Source: Actinomycetes bacterium
GTDB lineage: Bacteria > Actinomycetota > Acidimicrobiia > Acidimicrobiales > Palsa-688
NCBI GenBank assembly: GCA_021838445.1
Contig: JAKCDU010000016.1
Coordinates: 1-64,000 of the forward strand
Direction: 5' to 3'
DNA: 64,000 nucleotides
This document shows positions 52,037 to 60,450 of the stretch, piece after piece. The position numbers were made by a program, and so were the translations under genes. Position 1 is the first letter of the stretch. Every line of letters starts with the position of its first letter. Below the pieces are notes generated by a model, which was not told where the DNA came from, did no database searches, and worked only from the letters and a program-made list of their open reading frames with translations.

Positions 52037-53020
52037 ATGGTCATGACGATCAAGCGTCCGTTCCGCTTCAGCGTTCAAGCCTTCAGTGCCGGCAGCGGCG
52101 ACGAATGGGCCGACCTGGCCCGCCGGGCCGAAGATCTCGGCTACTCGACGCTCTTCGCCACGGACCACTATTTCGGGCCCGGGTCCATCGCCGATGACAG
52201 CCGGCACCGACCAGTGGACCTGGCGCCGGTAGCCGCCATCGCCACCGCTGCCGCGGTCACCACCGGGCTGCGGGTGGGCTGCCGGGTGTTCTGTGTCGAC
52301 TACCACCATCCGGTCGTGCTGGCCAAGGAGATGGCCACTTTGGACCTGTTGAGCGGGGGAAGGGTGGAGATCGGGATCGGCGCCGGCTGGGTGGCCGCCG
52401 AGTATGGCGGTCTGGGCATCGCCATGGACCGGGCCGGTCTGCGCATACAACGGCTGGGGGAGGCGGTCGCCGTGCTCGATGCCCATTTCGGGGGCGGTGC
52501 TATCGACTTCGCCGGGGATCACTTCCAGGTGCACGGTTTCGAGGGTCTGCCCCGGCCGGTGCAGCGGCCCCGCCCGCCCATCATGATCGGCGGGGGCTCA
52601 CCCCGGGTGCTGCGCCTGGCGGGACGGATGGCCGACATCGTGTCCATCAACTTCGACAACTCGACGGGGGCTCTCGGCCCGGCGAGCGTGGCCGGGTCCG
52701 ACACAGCAGCCACCGAGGCCAAGCTGCAGTGGATACGCGAGGGGGCGGGCGACCGGCTCGCGGACATCGAGTTGGAGATCGGCGCCTACTTCGTCGCCGT
52801 GGGTCCCGCGGCGGGCGAGGCGGCCGTGGCCATAGCTGGGCGCTTCGGGGTCGATCCGGCGGAGCTGGCGGCCCACCCCCACGCCCTGCTCGGATCGGTG
52901 GACGAGGTCTGCGACCGACTAGAGGATCGCAGGGACCGGTTCGGCTTCAGCTACGTCTGTGTGCCTCAACGCAACCTCGACGAGTTCGCGCCCGTGGTGG
53001 CCCGATTGGCCGGGAGCTGA
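52037..53020 (+). CDS. LLM-class F420-dependent-type oxidoreductase
   Basis: 327 aa: FRFSVQAFSAGSGDEWADLARRAEDLGY, FATDHYF, TTGLRVGCRVFCVDYHHPVVLAKEMATLD, LSGGRVEIGIGAGW, IMIGGGSPRVLRLAGR. This matches the actinobacterial TIGR03621-like branch. It shares little with the LLM protein at 38701 beyond the fold. Its stop and that of the convergent aldehyde dehydrogenase form one TGATCA palindrome with no bases between. Confidence 0.9.
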   Translation: MVMTIKRPFRFSVQAFSAGSGDEWADLARRAEDLGYSTLFATDHYFGPGSIADDSRHRPVDLAPVAAIATAAAVTTGLRVGCRVFCVDYHHPVVLAKEMATLDLLSGGRVEIGIGAGWVAAEYGGLGIAMDRAGLRIQRLGEAVAVLDAHFGGGAIDFAGDHFQVHGFEGLPRPVQRPRPPIMIGGGSPRVLRLAGRMADIVSINFDNSTGALGPASVAGSDTAATEAKLQWIREGAGDRLADIELEIGAYFVAVGPAAGEAAVAIAGRFGVDPAELAAHPHALLGSVDEVCDRLEDRRDRFGFSYVCVPQRNLDEFAPVVARLAGS

Positions 53021-54490
53021 TCAAAGCGGCGGCTCCAGGGGCCAGAGTATGTGCTTGGCCTCGAAGAACTCGGCGAACCCCAAGGGGCCACCCTCCCGGC
53101 CGAGGCCACTCTGCTTGAATCCGCCCCAGGGGTGGTCGGGGAGCATGGGGCCCCCGCCGTTGAGGGTCACCGTCCCGGTCCGCAACCGGGTCGCCACTTC
53201 GTAAGCCTGGGTGGTCCGGCCCCACACGTTGGCAGCCAAGCCGTAGATGCTGTCGTTGGCGATGGCCACGGCTTGGTCGACGTCGTCGAAGGGGAGCACC
53301 ACGCTGACGGGGCCGAACAGCTCCTGCTGGGCGATCTCGGCGTGGTTGTCCACACCGACGACGATGGTCGGCTCGTAGAAGAATCCCTTGGGGAACGCCT
53401 CGGGGGCCTTGCCCCCGGTGACGACCGTGGCTCCATCCTCGAGAGCCCGGTCCACGTAACCGGCCACGCTCGAGCGCTGGGCCGCCGACACGAGCGGACC
53501 GCACACGGTGTTCGGATCCCGGGGGTCGCCGCAGCCGGTGACCTCGGCGACGGCCACCGCGGCGGCCAGGTAACGCTCGTAATCCGGGCGGTGAACCAGT
53601 GTCCTGGTCAAGGCGCTGCAGCCCTGCCCGGCGTTGTTGGCGAACCCCTTCACACAGGTGGCGGCCACGGCCTCGACGTCGGTTCCGGGGAGGAGAATGT
53701 TGGCTGATTTGCCGCCCAGTTCGAGGACGACTTTCTTCAGCGTCGGTGCCGACAACTCGACGATCCGCCGCCCCACCGCGGCCGACCCGGTGAACGATAC
53801 GAAGTCCACTCGAGGGTGGCTGCACAACCGCTCGGCGGTCGCAGGAGGCCCGTAAACGAAGTTGAACGCGCCCGGCGGGAAGCCGGCCTCCTCCACCAGC
53901 TCGGCCAGCGCGGTGGTGGTCAACACGGCCTTCTGGGAGCACATGAGGACGATGGTGCAGCCCGACGCCAGCGCGCCACCGAGCTTCCATGCCGCCAGGT
54001 TGAGCGGGTAGTTGTAGGCGGTAAGCCCGGCCACGACACCGATAGGCTCGCGGGTCATCCGGGTCGTGGTGCCGGGCCCGGCCTGAGTGGCCGGGAGCCA
54101 GGGATCGGTGCCGGTGGCCAGCGTGGCGGCGGCGTCGGCGTACCAGTGGAGGTTGCGGATGGGGTAGGGAACCTGGCCGTTGGCGGCGACCCTGCGAGGA
54201 GTGCCCACCTCGTCTATGAGCAGGCCGGTCAGGCGCTCGCGGTCACGTTCGATCAGGTCAGCCAGGCGGTGCAGCATGGTCGAGCGGTCGCGGGGACCGA
54301 CCTGGCGCCACTGACCTCCGTCGAACGCCCGGGCTGCGGCGTCCACGGCCTGGTCAATCTGAGCGATCGTGAACGCCGGGACGCGGGCCAGGACTTCCTC
54401 GGTGGTGGGGTTGACGACCTCGAATTCGTCGCCGTCGCCGTCGATCCATCGGCCGTCGACGTAGCCCCGGGCGCGGTACTGCGAAGCCAT
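53021..54490 (-). CDS. aldehyde dehydrogenase (NAD(P)-dependent)
   Basis: 489 aa from ATG 54490 preceded by AAAGGGG. Catalytic residues are visible: Asn160 (AYNYP), Glu257 (LELGGKSAN) and nucleophile Cys291 (NAGQGCSAL). Cofactor loop FTGSAAVGRRI. It oxidises an aldehyde, or as an acylating type a semialdehyde, to the acid. It is the last gene of the long leftward operon that starts at 60266, 61 bp behind the ferredoxin gene. Confidence 0.93.
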   Translation of the reverse strand: MASQYRARGYVDGRWIDGDGDEFEVVNPTTEEVLARVPAFTIAQIDQAVDAAARAFDGGQWRQVGPRDRSTMLHRLADLIERDRERLTGLLIDEVGTPRRVAANGQVPYPIRNLHWYADAAATLATGTDPWLPATQAGPGTTTRMTREPIGVVAGLTAYNYPLNLAAWKLGGALASGCTIVLMCSQKAVLTTTALAELVEEAGFPPGAFNFVYGPPATAERLCSHPRVDFVSFTGSAAVGRRIVELSAPTLKKVVLELGGKSANILLPGTDVEAVAATCVKGFANNAGQGCSALTRTLVHRPDYERYLAAAVAVAEVTGCGDPRDPNTVCGPLVSAAQRSSVAGYVDRALEDGATVVTGGKAPEAFPKGFFYEPTIVVGVDNHAEIAQQELFGPVSVVLPFDDVDQAVAIANDSIYGLAANVWGRTTQAYEVATRLRTGTVTLNGGGPMLPDHPWGGFKQSGLGREGGPLGFAEFFEAKHILWPLEPPL

Positions 54491-54551
54491 CACATTCCCC
54501 TTTGAGAGTGGGTCAGAAGAACAATTGTAGGGCCCTGCGGTCGGTTGCCGG

Positions 54552-54752
54552 TCAAGCAGATGTGTCACGTATGGCGCCCTCGGGACAGTTATCCATGGCT
54601 CGACGAGCTGTGGATTCCATGCCCTCGGGTACATCGACGTCCTGGCCGCGCTGGACAGGGAAGCCTTCGGCGTCCGCTTCGAACAGCTCCGGGCTGAGCG
54701 TGTAGCAGCGACCGTGGCCGCTGCAGAGGCTCTCGTCGAGATGGATGCGCAT
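54552..54752 (-). CDS. [3Fe-4S]-type ferredoxin
   Basis: 66 aa from ATG 54752 behind GAGGAG; ATG 54782 would give a longer start. Three cluster Cys: Cys10 and Cys16 in CSGHGRC (His13 replaces the fourth Cys) and Cys56 in CPEGA. This is the ferredoxin type that feeds cytochromes P450 and some oxygenases in actinobacteria. A P450 or the Rieske proteins of this window could be the partner. It lies between the SDR and the aldehyde dehydrogenase. Confidence 0.92.
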   Translation of the reverse strand: MRIHLDESLCSGHGRCYTLSPELFEADAEGFPVQRGQDVDVPEGMESTARRAMDNCPEGAIRDTSA

Positions 54753-54783
54753 GGTCTTCTCCTCGTAGGGCTCGTTACTCATC

Positions 54784-55545
54784 TCAGGGTCGCGCAACCG
54801 ACATGCCGCCGTCGACACTCAACAGGGCCCCGCTGACGAAACTCGAAGCGTCGGTGGCCAGGAACAGGGCGGCTCCCACGACCTCCCCGGGATCACCGGC
54901 CCGCTGGAGGGGGTAGTGCCGGGCGGCCGCGGCGAAAGACTCCATGTCCCACGCCTTGGATATGTCAGTGAGGAACGGACCGGCCATCAGGGTGTTCACC
55001 CGGACCTCCGGGCCGAGACTCTGTGCGAAGCCGGAGGTGAGGCTCTGCAGTCCGGCTTTGGCGGCCGAGTAGGGAAGTTCGGCCGGGACGGGTCGCACGG
55101 CGGAAACGCTGCTGACGTTGATCACCACGCCCGAACCGGCAGCCTTCATCCTCGCGCCCGCCAGTGCGGTCAGGCGGAACGGTCCCTTCAGGTTGACCCC
55201 GATCACCTTGTCGAACAGCTCCTCGGAGACCGCGTCGAGGCCCCCGAAGAGCGGTGACATACCGGCGTTGTTGACCAGGACGTCCAGCCGACCGAAGCGC
55301 TCATAGGTGGCTTCCACCAATCCGTCCAGCTCGTCCCAGTGACCGACGTGGCAGCCGTAGGCGAACGCCCGGCGCCCCGTCTCGGCGGTCACCTCCTCGG
55401 CGAGCTTCTGGCAGGCCTCCTGCTTGCGGCTGGTGATGACCACGTCGGCGCCGGCGCGCGCCAAGGCTCGGACCATCTCCCGGCCGAGGCCCCGGCTACC
55501 TCCGGTGACCAGGGCCACCCGCCCCTCGAGGGGGAGCCCGCTCAC
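54784..55545 (-). CDS. short-chain dehydrogenase/reductase
   Basis: 253 aa from GTG 55545, overlapping the kinase stop. Motifs: VTGGSRGLG, VITSRKQEA (Arg/Lys: NADP(H) possible), NNAGMS, VINVSSVSAVRP, YSAAK, and ASSFVSGALLSVDGG at the C-terminus. Likely oxidises a hydroxyacyl or alcohol intermediate in the CoA-linked pathway encoded by the operon. Confidence 0.88.
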   Translation of the reverse strand: MSGLPLEGRVALVTGGSRGLGREMVRALARAGADVVITSRKQEACQKLAEEVTAETGRRAFAYGCHVGHWDELDGLVEATYERFGRLDVLVNNAGMSPLFGGLDAVSEELFDKVIGVNLKGPFRLTALAGARMKAAGSGVVINVSSVSAVRPVPAELPYSAAKAGLQSLTSGFAQSLGPEVRVNTLMAGPFLTDISKAWDMESFAAAARHYPLQRAGDPGEVVGAALFLATDASSFVSGALLSVDGGMSVARP

Positions 55546-56636
55546 CGCTTGCTCCCGGCCAGGATGCGCTCGGCCCGCCGGGCCATGGGCTGGACCCACG
55601 CGCCCCGTTCGGCCATTCGCGGGTCGCTGCTCTCGCCACGTTGCCAGCGGGAGTAGAGCTGCTGGAGCACAACGGCGGTCTTGAAGCAGGCGAAGGCCTC
55701 GTACCACTCCACAGACGACGCGTCGATACCCGTCAGATCGGCGTAGCACTCGACCACCCACTGGCGGGAGGGGAGCCCCATGCGGTCCAACCCCTCGGGG
55801 GTGATGGGCCGGTCGGAGTCGGTGTCGGCCGGATCAGGCCAGTAGTTGAGCAGGGTCCCCACATCGATGAGGGGGTCTCCGACCGTAGCCATGTCCCAGT
55901 CGAACACGGCGTTGACCTCGTCTGGTTCACCCGGACGGAACTGACAGTTGTCGATCTTGAAGTCGTTGTGCAGGATCGACGTCCGCGGCGGTGCAGGGAT
56001 GCTCCCGGTGAGGCGAGCCGCCACCGACGCCATCACGCCGCGGTCGTCGTCGGGAGCAACCAGCTCCCACCGTTTGCCCCAGCCCTGGACCTGCCGGGCT
56101 ACGAAACCGTCGGGGCGCCCGAGGTCACCCAGGCCGCAGCGGGTGGGGTCGAGCAGGTGGAGTTGGGCCAAGGCGGTCACCACCGCACGGGCCAGACGGG
56201 CAGGGGCGTCTGCGACCGCCCGCATCGAGTCCGGGAGGTCCCCCCACACGACCTCGCCGTCCTTGTACTCCATCACATCGAAGTCGCTTCCGATGACGCT
56301 GTGATCGCAGCAGAGATGCAGCGAGCGTGGCGCCGGGCGATAGTGCTCCCACAAGCGCGAGAGCACCTTGTGCTCCCGCTTCATGTCGTGGGCGCCAGGC
56401 GCTATCTGCCCAAAGGGCGGGCGGCGCAGGACCAGCTCGGCGTCTCCGAAGTGCAGCAGATAGGTGAGGTTGGCCGAGCCGTTCGGGAACTGATCGACGG
56501 AGAATGGGCCTTCGAGGCCGGGTATGTGGCGGCGGAGGTAGGGGACCAGGGTCTCCCAGTCGAGATCCTCTCCCGGTCTGACCGGCGCGATCTGTGACCG
56601 GCTCACGGGCGGCGGCGCCGGGTCACCGGTCCTCAC
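55542..56636 (-). CDS. APH-fold phosphotransferase family protein
   Basis: 364 aa from GTG 56636 (GTG 56606 also possible; the former overlaps the CoA-transferase end by 14 bp). Kinase motifs: LTYLLHFGDAELVLRRPP (ATP-binding Lys/Arg region), FDVMEYKDGEVVW, ILHNDFKIDNCQF (catalytic loop with Asn for Gly), and VFDWDMATVGDPLID. It resembles the ACAD10/11-type kinase domain found beside acyl-CoA enzymes, rather than drug-resistance kinases. A role on 4-hydroxyacyl-CoA-type substrates is inference. Confidence 0.87.
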   Translation of the reverse strand: MRTGDPAPPPVSRSQIAPVRPGEDLDWETLVPYLRRHIPGLEGPFSVDQFPNGSANLTYLLHFGDAELVLRRPPFGQIAPGAHDMKREHKVLSRLWEHYRPAPRSLHLCCDHSVIGSDFDVMEYKDGEVVWGDLPDSMRAVADAPARLARAVVTALAQLHLLDPTRCGLGDLGRPDGFVARQVQGWGKRWELVAPDDDRGVMASVAARLTGSIPAPPRTSILHNDFKIDNCQFRPGEPDEVNAVFDWDMATVGDPLIDVGTLLNYWPDPADTDSDRPITPEGLDRMGLPSRQWVVECYADLTGIDASSVEWYEAFACFKTAVVLQQLYSRWQRGESSDPRMAERGAWVQPMARRAERILAGSKR

Positions 56637-57840
56637 CGAGCCGGGGTGCGGGCCTCTGAGGCTCGCTACGGTAGGCGGAGAACCGGATCGGCGCTCCTGG
56701 GTAGAGCCCTCCGGGCTGGTCTGGGGCGCCGACGTACTCGAAGAACTCCCGTGCCCGGAGATGCTCGTCGTGGACGACCTCGTCGGGCGAGCTGATGACA
56801 GCTACCGGCAGGCCCCGGCGCTGTCCTTCGTGGTATGCCGACTGGGCGTCTTGGAGCAAGAAGAACACCTCCAGGATGGATTGGATGTGGGAGAAGTTGG
56901 CTTGGCGGTGATCCAGGGTCTGGTAGGCCGGATCGATCAGGTCGGCGGCCAGGTCCATGCTGTCCATCCACTCCACCAGGCTCTGCCACGGTTTGGTGTC
57001 GGCCAGGATGAGGGCGAAGTACACCCACCGGCCGTCCCGGGTCTCGAACAGAGCGGGCTGGGTCGGTACCGGCTGGGCGTGCCGGCAGGTCTGGCGGTGC
57101 ACGACCGCCCCCGAGTAGAAGTAGTACGGGTTGGCCAGTTCGGGGCTAACCGCCACGGAGTCGTGGATCGACAGATCGATCAGCTGGCCCTTGCCGGTCG
57201 CGTCACGCTGGATGAGGGCGAGCAGGACGGAGATGAGGCCGAAGCTGGCCGCCATGTGGAACGACTGGTTGTCACCTGGCCGTATCGGCGGGATGGAGTG
57301 GTCGTCGTAGCCGCAGCTGGCCAGAACCCCCCCGCTGGCGAGATTGGTGAGGTCGCACGATTGGTAGTGCGACCAGGGACCGTCGAGGCCGTAGGGGGTA
57401 ATGGTGCAGATCACCAGCCTCGGGTGACGGGCGGCGAGGTCGGCAGGGTCGAGGCCGAGAGAGTCGAGGTCGGCGGGGGAGCAGGAGAGAATCAGGATGT
57501 CGGCCGTGGCCAGCCGGCCATCGAGCTCCTCGTGCCAGGTCGGCTGGCGAGGATCGAGGACCACGCTGCGCTTCGAGGTGTTGTAGTACCAGAAAGTGAG
57601 GCTGTGGTCGGGGTCCTCCTCGCCGTGGGCGAAGGGGCCGATCGACCGGGTCGGCGATCCCTCAGGCGGTTCGACCTTCAACACGTTGGCTCCGTACTGG
57701 GCCAGTAGCCTCCCGGTCATCTCGCCTGCGGCATCGAGTGATATCTCCACCACGTCCAGCCCCCCGAAGGCTCCGGGGTGGGCGTCGATTGTGTGGGGCG
57801 TCGAGGCGGCGGCTGGGGCAGGACCGCTCGTGCTGTCCAT
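56623..57840 (-). CDS. CaiB/BaiF family-III CoA-transferase, copy with canonical Asp
   Basis: 405 aa: LDVVEISLDAAGEMTGRLLAQYGANVLKVEPPEG is the family opening. Asp163 in YQSCDLTNLASGG fits the catalytic Asp position. DLSIHDSVAVS follows. These enzymes move CoA between acids, forming an enzyme anhydride on the Asp. The next gene upstream encodes a second family member that lacks this Asp, so the two may form a heteromer. Confidence 0.9.
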   Translation of the reverse strand: MDSTSGPAPAAASTPHTIDAHPGAFGGLDVVEISLDAAGEMTGRLLAQYGANVLKVEPPEGSPTRSIGPFAHGEEDPDHSLTFWYYNTSKRSVVLDPRQPTWHEELDGRLATADILILSCSPADLDSLGLDPADLAARHPRLVICTITPYGLDGPWSHYQSCDLTNLASGGVLASCGYDDHSIPPIRPGDNQSFHMAASFGLISVLLALIQRDATGKGQLIDLSIHDSVAVSPELANPYYFYSGAVVHRQTCRHAQPVPTQPALFETRDGRWVYFALILADTKPWQSLVEWMDSMDLAADLIDPAYQTLDHRQANFSHIQSILEVFFLLQDAQSAYHEGQRRGLPVAVISSPDEVVHDEHLRAREFFEYVGAPDQPGGLYPGAPIRFSAYRSEPQRPAPRLGEDR

Positions 57841-59169
57841 TCAGATCACTCCTCTGGCTGAGAGCTGGTCGATCTCGTCGCGTTCCATACCGAGGATGGT
57901 GCCGAGCACGTACTCGTTGTCCTCGCCGAGCAGGGGAGCCGAGCGCCAGTGGTCCGGCCCGGCTGATCCCATGAGAGCCGGGAACCCTTCGAAGAGGGCG
58001 GCCCCGATGACCGGGTGATCCATCTCGAAGAAGGTGCCGCGGTGGCGGATGACCGGGTCGACCTCGCAGAGATCCCGGGAGTTCTGCACCGCCGCCGCCC
58101 TCAACCCGGCCGCCTGCAGGACACGCATGGCCTCGTGGCCGTCGAGCTGGGAAGTCCACGCCGAGATGCCCCGGTCCAGGTCGTCCTGGTGGGCAACGCG
58201 GCCTGCCATGCGGGCGAAGCGGTCCTCAGCCGCCCAGGTTGGTGAGCCCATGACCGTCACCAGTCGTTCCCACTCGTCGTCGTCGAAGACGGCGAGAGCG
58301 ATCCATCGGTCCGCCCCGGCGCTCGGGTAGACGCCGTGAGGGGCGGCCGCCGGGTGCTCGATACGGTTGCCCGTGGGGTAGTCGGGCCGGTGGGTGCTGT
58401 GACCGTTGACCGTAACGTCGAGGAAGACGGGCCCGAGCAGGCTGACGCCCACTTCCACCGCGGCCACGTCGATCTCGGTTCCCACGCCGGTCCGGGACCT
58501 GTTCCATATGGCGGCGAGGAGCGCCGCCGAGTTGTAGTAGGCCGCCATGTTGTCCATGTAGGAGAAGCCCCAGCCGGAGGGCTCCCTTCCCGCCAGGCCG
58601 GCCATGTAGGAGAGCCCGCTCGCGGCTTGCACCACAGGCCCGTAGCTGCGGTAGTGCTCGTAGGGCCCGGAGTGGCCGAATCCGCTCATCCTGGCGTAGA
58701 TCACCGATGGGACCAGCTCCCTCAAGCGGTCGTAGGTGAACCCCCACCGTTCCATGACTCCGGGGGCGAAATTCTCGGTGACCACGGAGCTGGCCGATAT
58801 GAGGCGCTCGGCCAGCCGCCGCCCCTCGTCGGTGCGCAGGTTGATGGTCACGCCCAGCTTGTTGCGGGAGTAGTTGTTGAACAGGCCGCCCTTGTCGGGA
58901 TCCGGATCGGTCATCTCGTCGCCGTAGGAGCGAACCTCGCCCTTGTAGAACGGGAGGCGGCGCGGCATGTCGATCCGGGTGCGGTCCTCGATCTTGATCA
59001 CCTCGGCGCCGAAGTCGGCGAGTAGCCGGGTGGCGCACGAGCCCACGCCCATCCAGCAGAAGTCGGCTACCCGTATGCCCGCCAGTGGCCCCCGGCGGGG
59101 TCGAGGCGCCCGGGAGGCGTCGCCGTAGAAGGGGAAGGGGGTGTCGACCCCCGATCGGGCTTCGCTCAC
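57841..59169 (-). CDS. CaiB/BaiF family-III CoA-transferase, copy lacking the canonical Asp
   Basis: 442 aa from GTG 59169, which overlaps the kinase stop (TAGTG). Family motifs: LAGIRVADFCWMGVGSCATRLL, FGAEVIKIED, NNYSRNKLGVTINL, SVVTENFAPGVMERWGF. At the catalytic position it has YRSYGPVVQAASG, with Gly177 where Asp is expected. Its stop adjoins the next gene directly (0 bp). Possibly the non-catalytic partner of the downstream copy. Confidence 0.9.
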   Translation of the reverse strand: MSEARSGVDTPFPFYGDASRAPRPRRGPLAGIRVADFCWMGVGSCATRLLADFGAEVIKIEDRTRIDMPRRLPFYKGEVRSYGDEMTDPDPDKGGLFNNYSRNKLGVTINLRTDEGRRLAERLISASSVVTENFAPGVMERWGFTYDRLRELVPSVIYARMSGFGHSGPYEHYRSYGPVVQAASGLSYMAGLAGREPSGWGFSYMDNMAAYYNSAALLAAIWNRSRTGVGTEIDVAAVEVGVSLLGPVFLDVTVNGHSTHRPDYPTGNRIEHPAAAPHGVYPSAGADRWIALAVFDDDEWERLVTVMGSPTWAAEDRFARMAGRVAHQDDLDRGISAWTSQLDGHEAMRVLQAAGLRAAAVQNSRDLCEVDPVIRHRGTFFEMDHPVIGAALFEGFPALMGSAGPDHWRSAPLLGEDNEYVLGTILGMERDEIDQLSARGVI

Positions 59170-60266
59170 TACGACAGGTACCTGAATCCGTCGAAATCCA
59201 TGAACGCGGCGCTCGAACGCTCCACCATCTTGCGCATCCACCGCACTCCGGCGTCGTTGACCATGTCCAGCGTCCCGGCGATCATGACCGCGTAGGTCCA
59301 CAGGTAGCAGCAGGCTTTCTGGTAGTCGGCCCAGGCCTGCTCTATCGCATAGTCGACGCCGACGGCGGCGAGCTCCTGGCAGTACACCTCGACCAGCGAC
59401 CGTTCGTGGAGACGACGAAGTTCGGTCTCGACGCTCTGGCTCAGCAGGTAGGCCAGGTCCTGGACCCCTTTGGCCCGCAGGTCGCCCTGCCAGTCGACGA
59501 TGACGACGGGAGGTTCTCCGTCCTCATCGCAGAAGAGCAGGTTGCCCATCCGGAAGTCACCGTGGACGATGGTGCGGGGCTCTGCGGTGATCCACTCCTG
59601 GAAGGGAACCAGGGCGGCGCAGAACTCGTCCTTGGCGGCGGCCAGACGGTCAGGGACCACGTCGCCGAAGATTTCGAGCACCTTGTCCCACGCGTCCGGG
59701 AGCATCTCGAGGTAGATGTCCCCGTGGGTGGCGCTGCGGTGCAAGGGGACGGCGTCGAAGCGGGGATGGTCCACCTGGTTCCACAGGGCTCCGTGCAGGC
59801 GGGCCAGTTCACGGGCGCAGGCCGCGGCCTGCTCCGGGGTGCAGCCCACTTCCTGGTCTCCCGGTACGTGACGATGGAGGTCCTCCATCAAGATGATCGA
59901 GTCGTGATCGTCGTTGATGTCGAGGTACCAGCATCTGGGGGTACGGGCCGTGGTCAGTTCGGCGACCTCGCGGAAGAAGGCGACCTCTCTCGCATAAAGG
60001 TCGAAGGCCTCGGCGACCTGACGGTTCGTACGGTCCTTGGCCGACCCCTTGGCGATGACGGTGCGGGGCGCGTCGGGGCCGCCCGTGTGCGAGATGTGCA
60101 GGCGGGCCAGGTCGCTCATCATCCCCACGCCTTTGGCCAGGGGCTCCGGTCTGACCTCGGTCATCTCGACTCCGGACCAGTCCGCGTGGTGCCCCAGGGC
60201 TGCGGTCAACCACTCGGCCGTGATCTCATCCGGCGCGGGTATCACCAACCTCGGCTCGGTCTTCAC
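59169..60266 (-). CDS. APH-fold phosphotransferase family protein
   Basis: 365 aa from GTG 60266 behind AAGGGGG; the longer frame to 60311 has no site. Motifs: IVHGDFRMGNLLF (catalytic loop), VIVDWQGDLRAKGVQDLAYLL (metal Asp), and IILMEDLHRHVPGDQ. It belongs to the EcKinase/APH-like group that includes kinases of small metabolites. It opens the leftward seven-gene operon kinase-CoA-transferases-kinase-SDR-ferredoxin-aldehyde dehydrogenase. Confidence 0.86.
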   Translation of the reverse strand: MKTEPRLVIPAPDEITAEWLTAALGHHADWSGVEMTEVRPEPLAKGVGMMSDLARLHISHTGGPDAPRTVIAKGSAKDRTNRQVAEAFDLYAREVAFFREVAELTTARTPRCWYLDINDDHDSIILMEDLHRHVPGDQEVGCTPEQAAACARELARLHGALWNQVDHPRFDAVPLHRSATHGDIYLEMLPDAWDKVLEIFGDVVPDRLAAAKDEFCAALVPFQEWITAEPRTIVHGDFRMGNLLFCDEDGEPPVVIVDWQGDLRAKGVQDLAYLLSQSVETELRRLHERSLVEVYCQELAAVGVDYAIEQAWADYQKACCYLWTYAVMIAGTLDMVNDAGVRWMRKMVERSSAAFMDFDGFRYLS

Positions 60267-60351
60267 GCGTGCATTCCCCCTTGTGACGGGCCCGGGGCCC
60301 ATGAACATCATGACGACACGGCTCGACCCGGAAGGGTCGGGTCGCTCTTCT

Positions 60352-60376
60352 ACATATCTAGATCATAATGGTCATC
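60352..60376. promoter_or_regulatory. AT-rich divergent promoter region (kinase operon / amidohydrolase)
   Basis: ACATATCTAGATCATAATGG and flanks interrupt GC-rich sequence between divergent genes. ATCATAATGG resembles half of the palindrome at 63059, so it may bind the nearby GntR regulator. It lacks the GATCGATC-type operator. Confidence 0.4.
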
Positions 60377-60450
60377 AGGAATCCCTTGTCAATGGCCCGA
60401 GCGGCGGGGTAGGGTCTCAACCGGGTGGACTGCAGGGAGGGGGAGTACGA

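Noticed and set aside
53018-53023. TGATCA formed by the stop codons of two convergent genes as a possible regulatory palindrome
   Set aside because: A 6-bp palindrome arises automatically when TGA and its complement abut; no further symmetry.
56761-57708. 315-codon plus-strand frame opposite the CoA-transferase
   Set aside because: Shadow with Gly/Val/Asp-rich composition and no homology-like motif.
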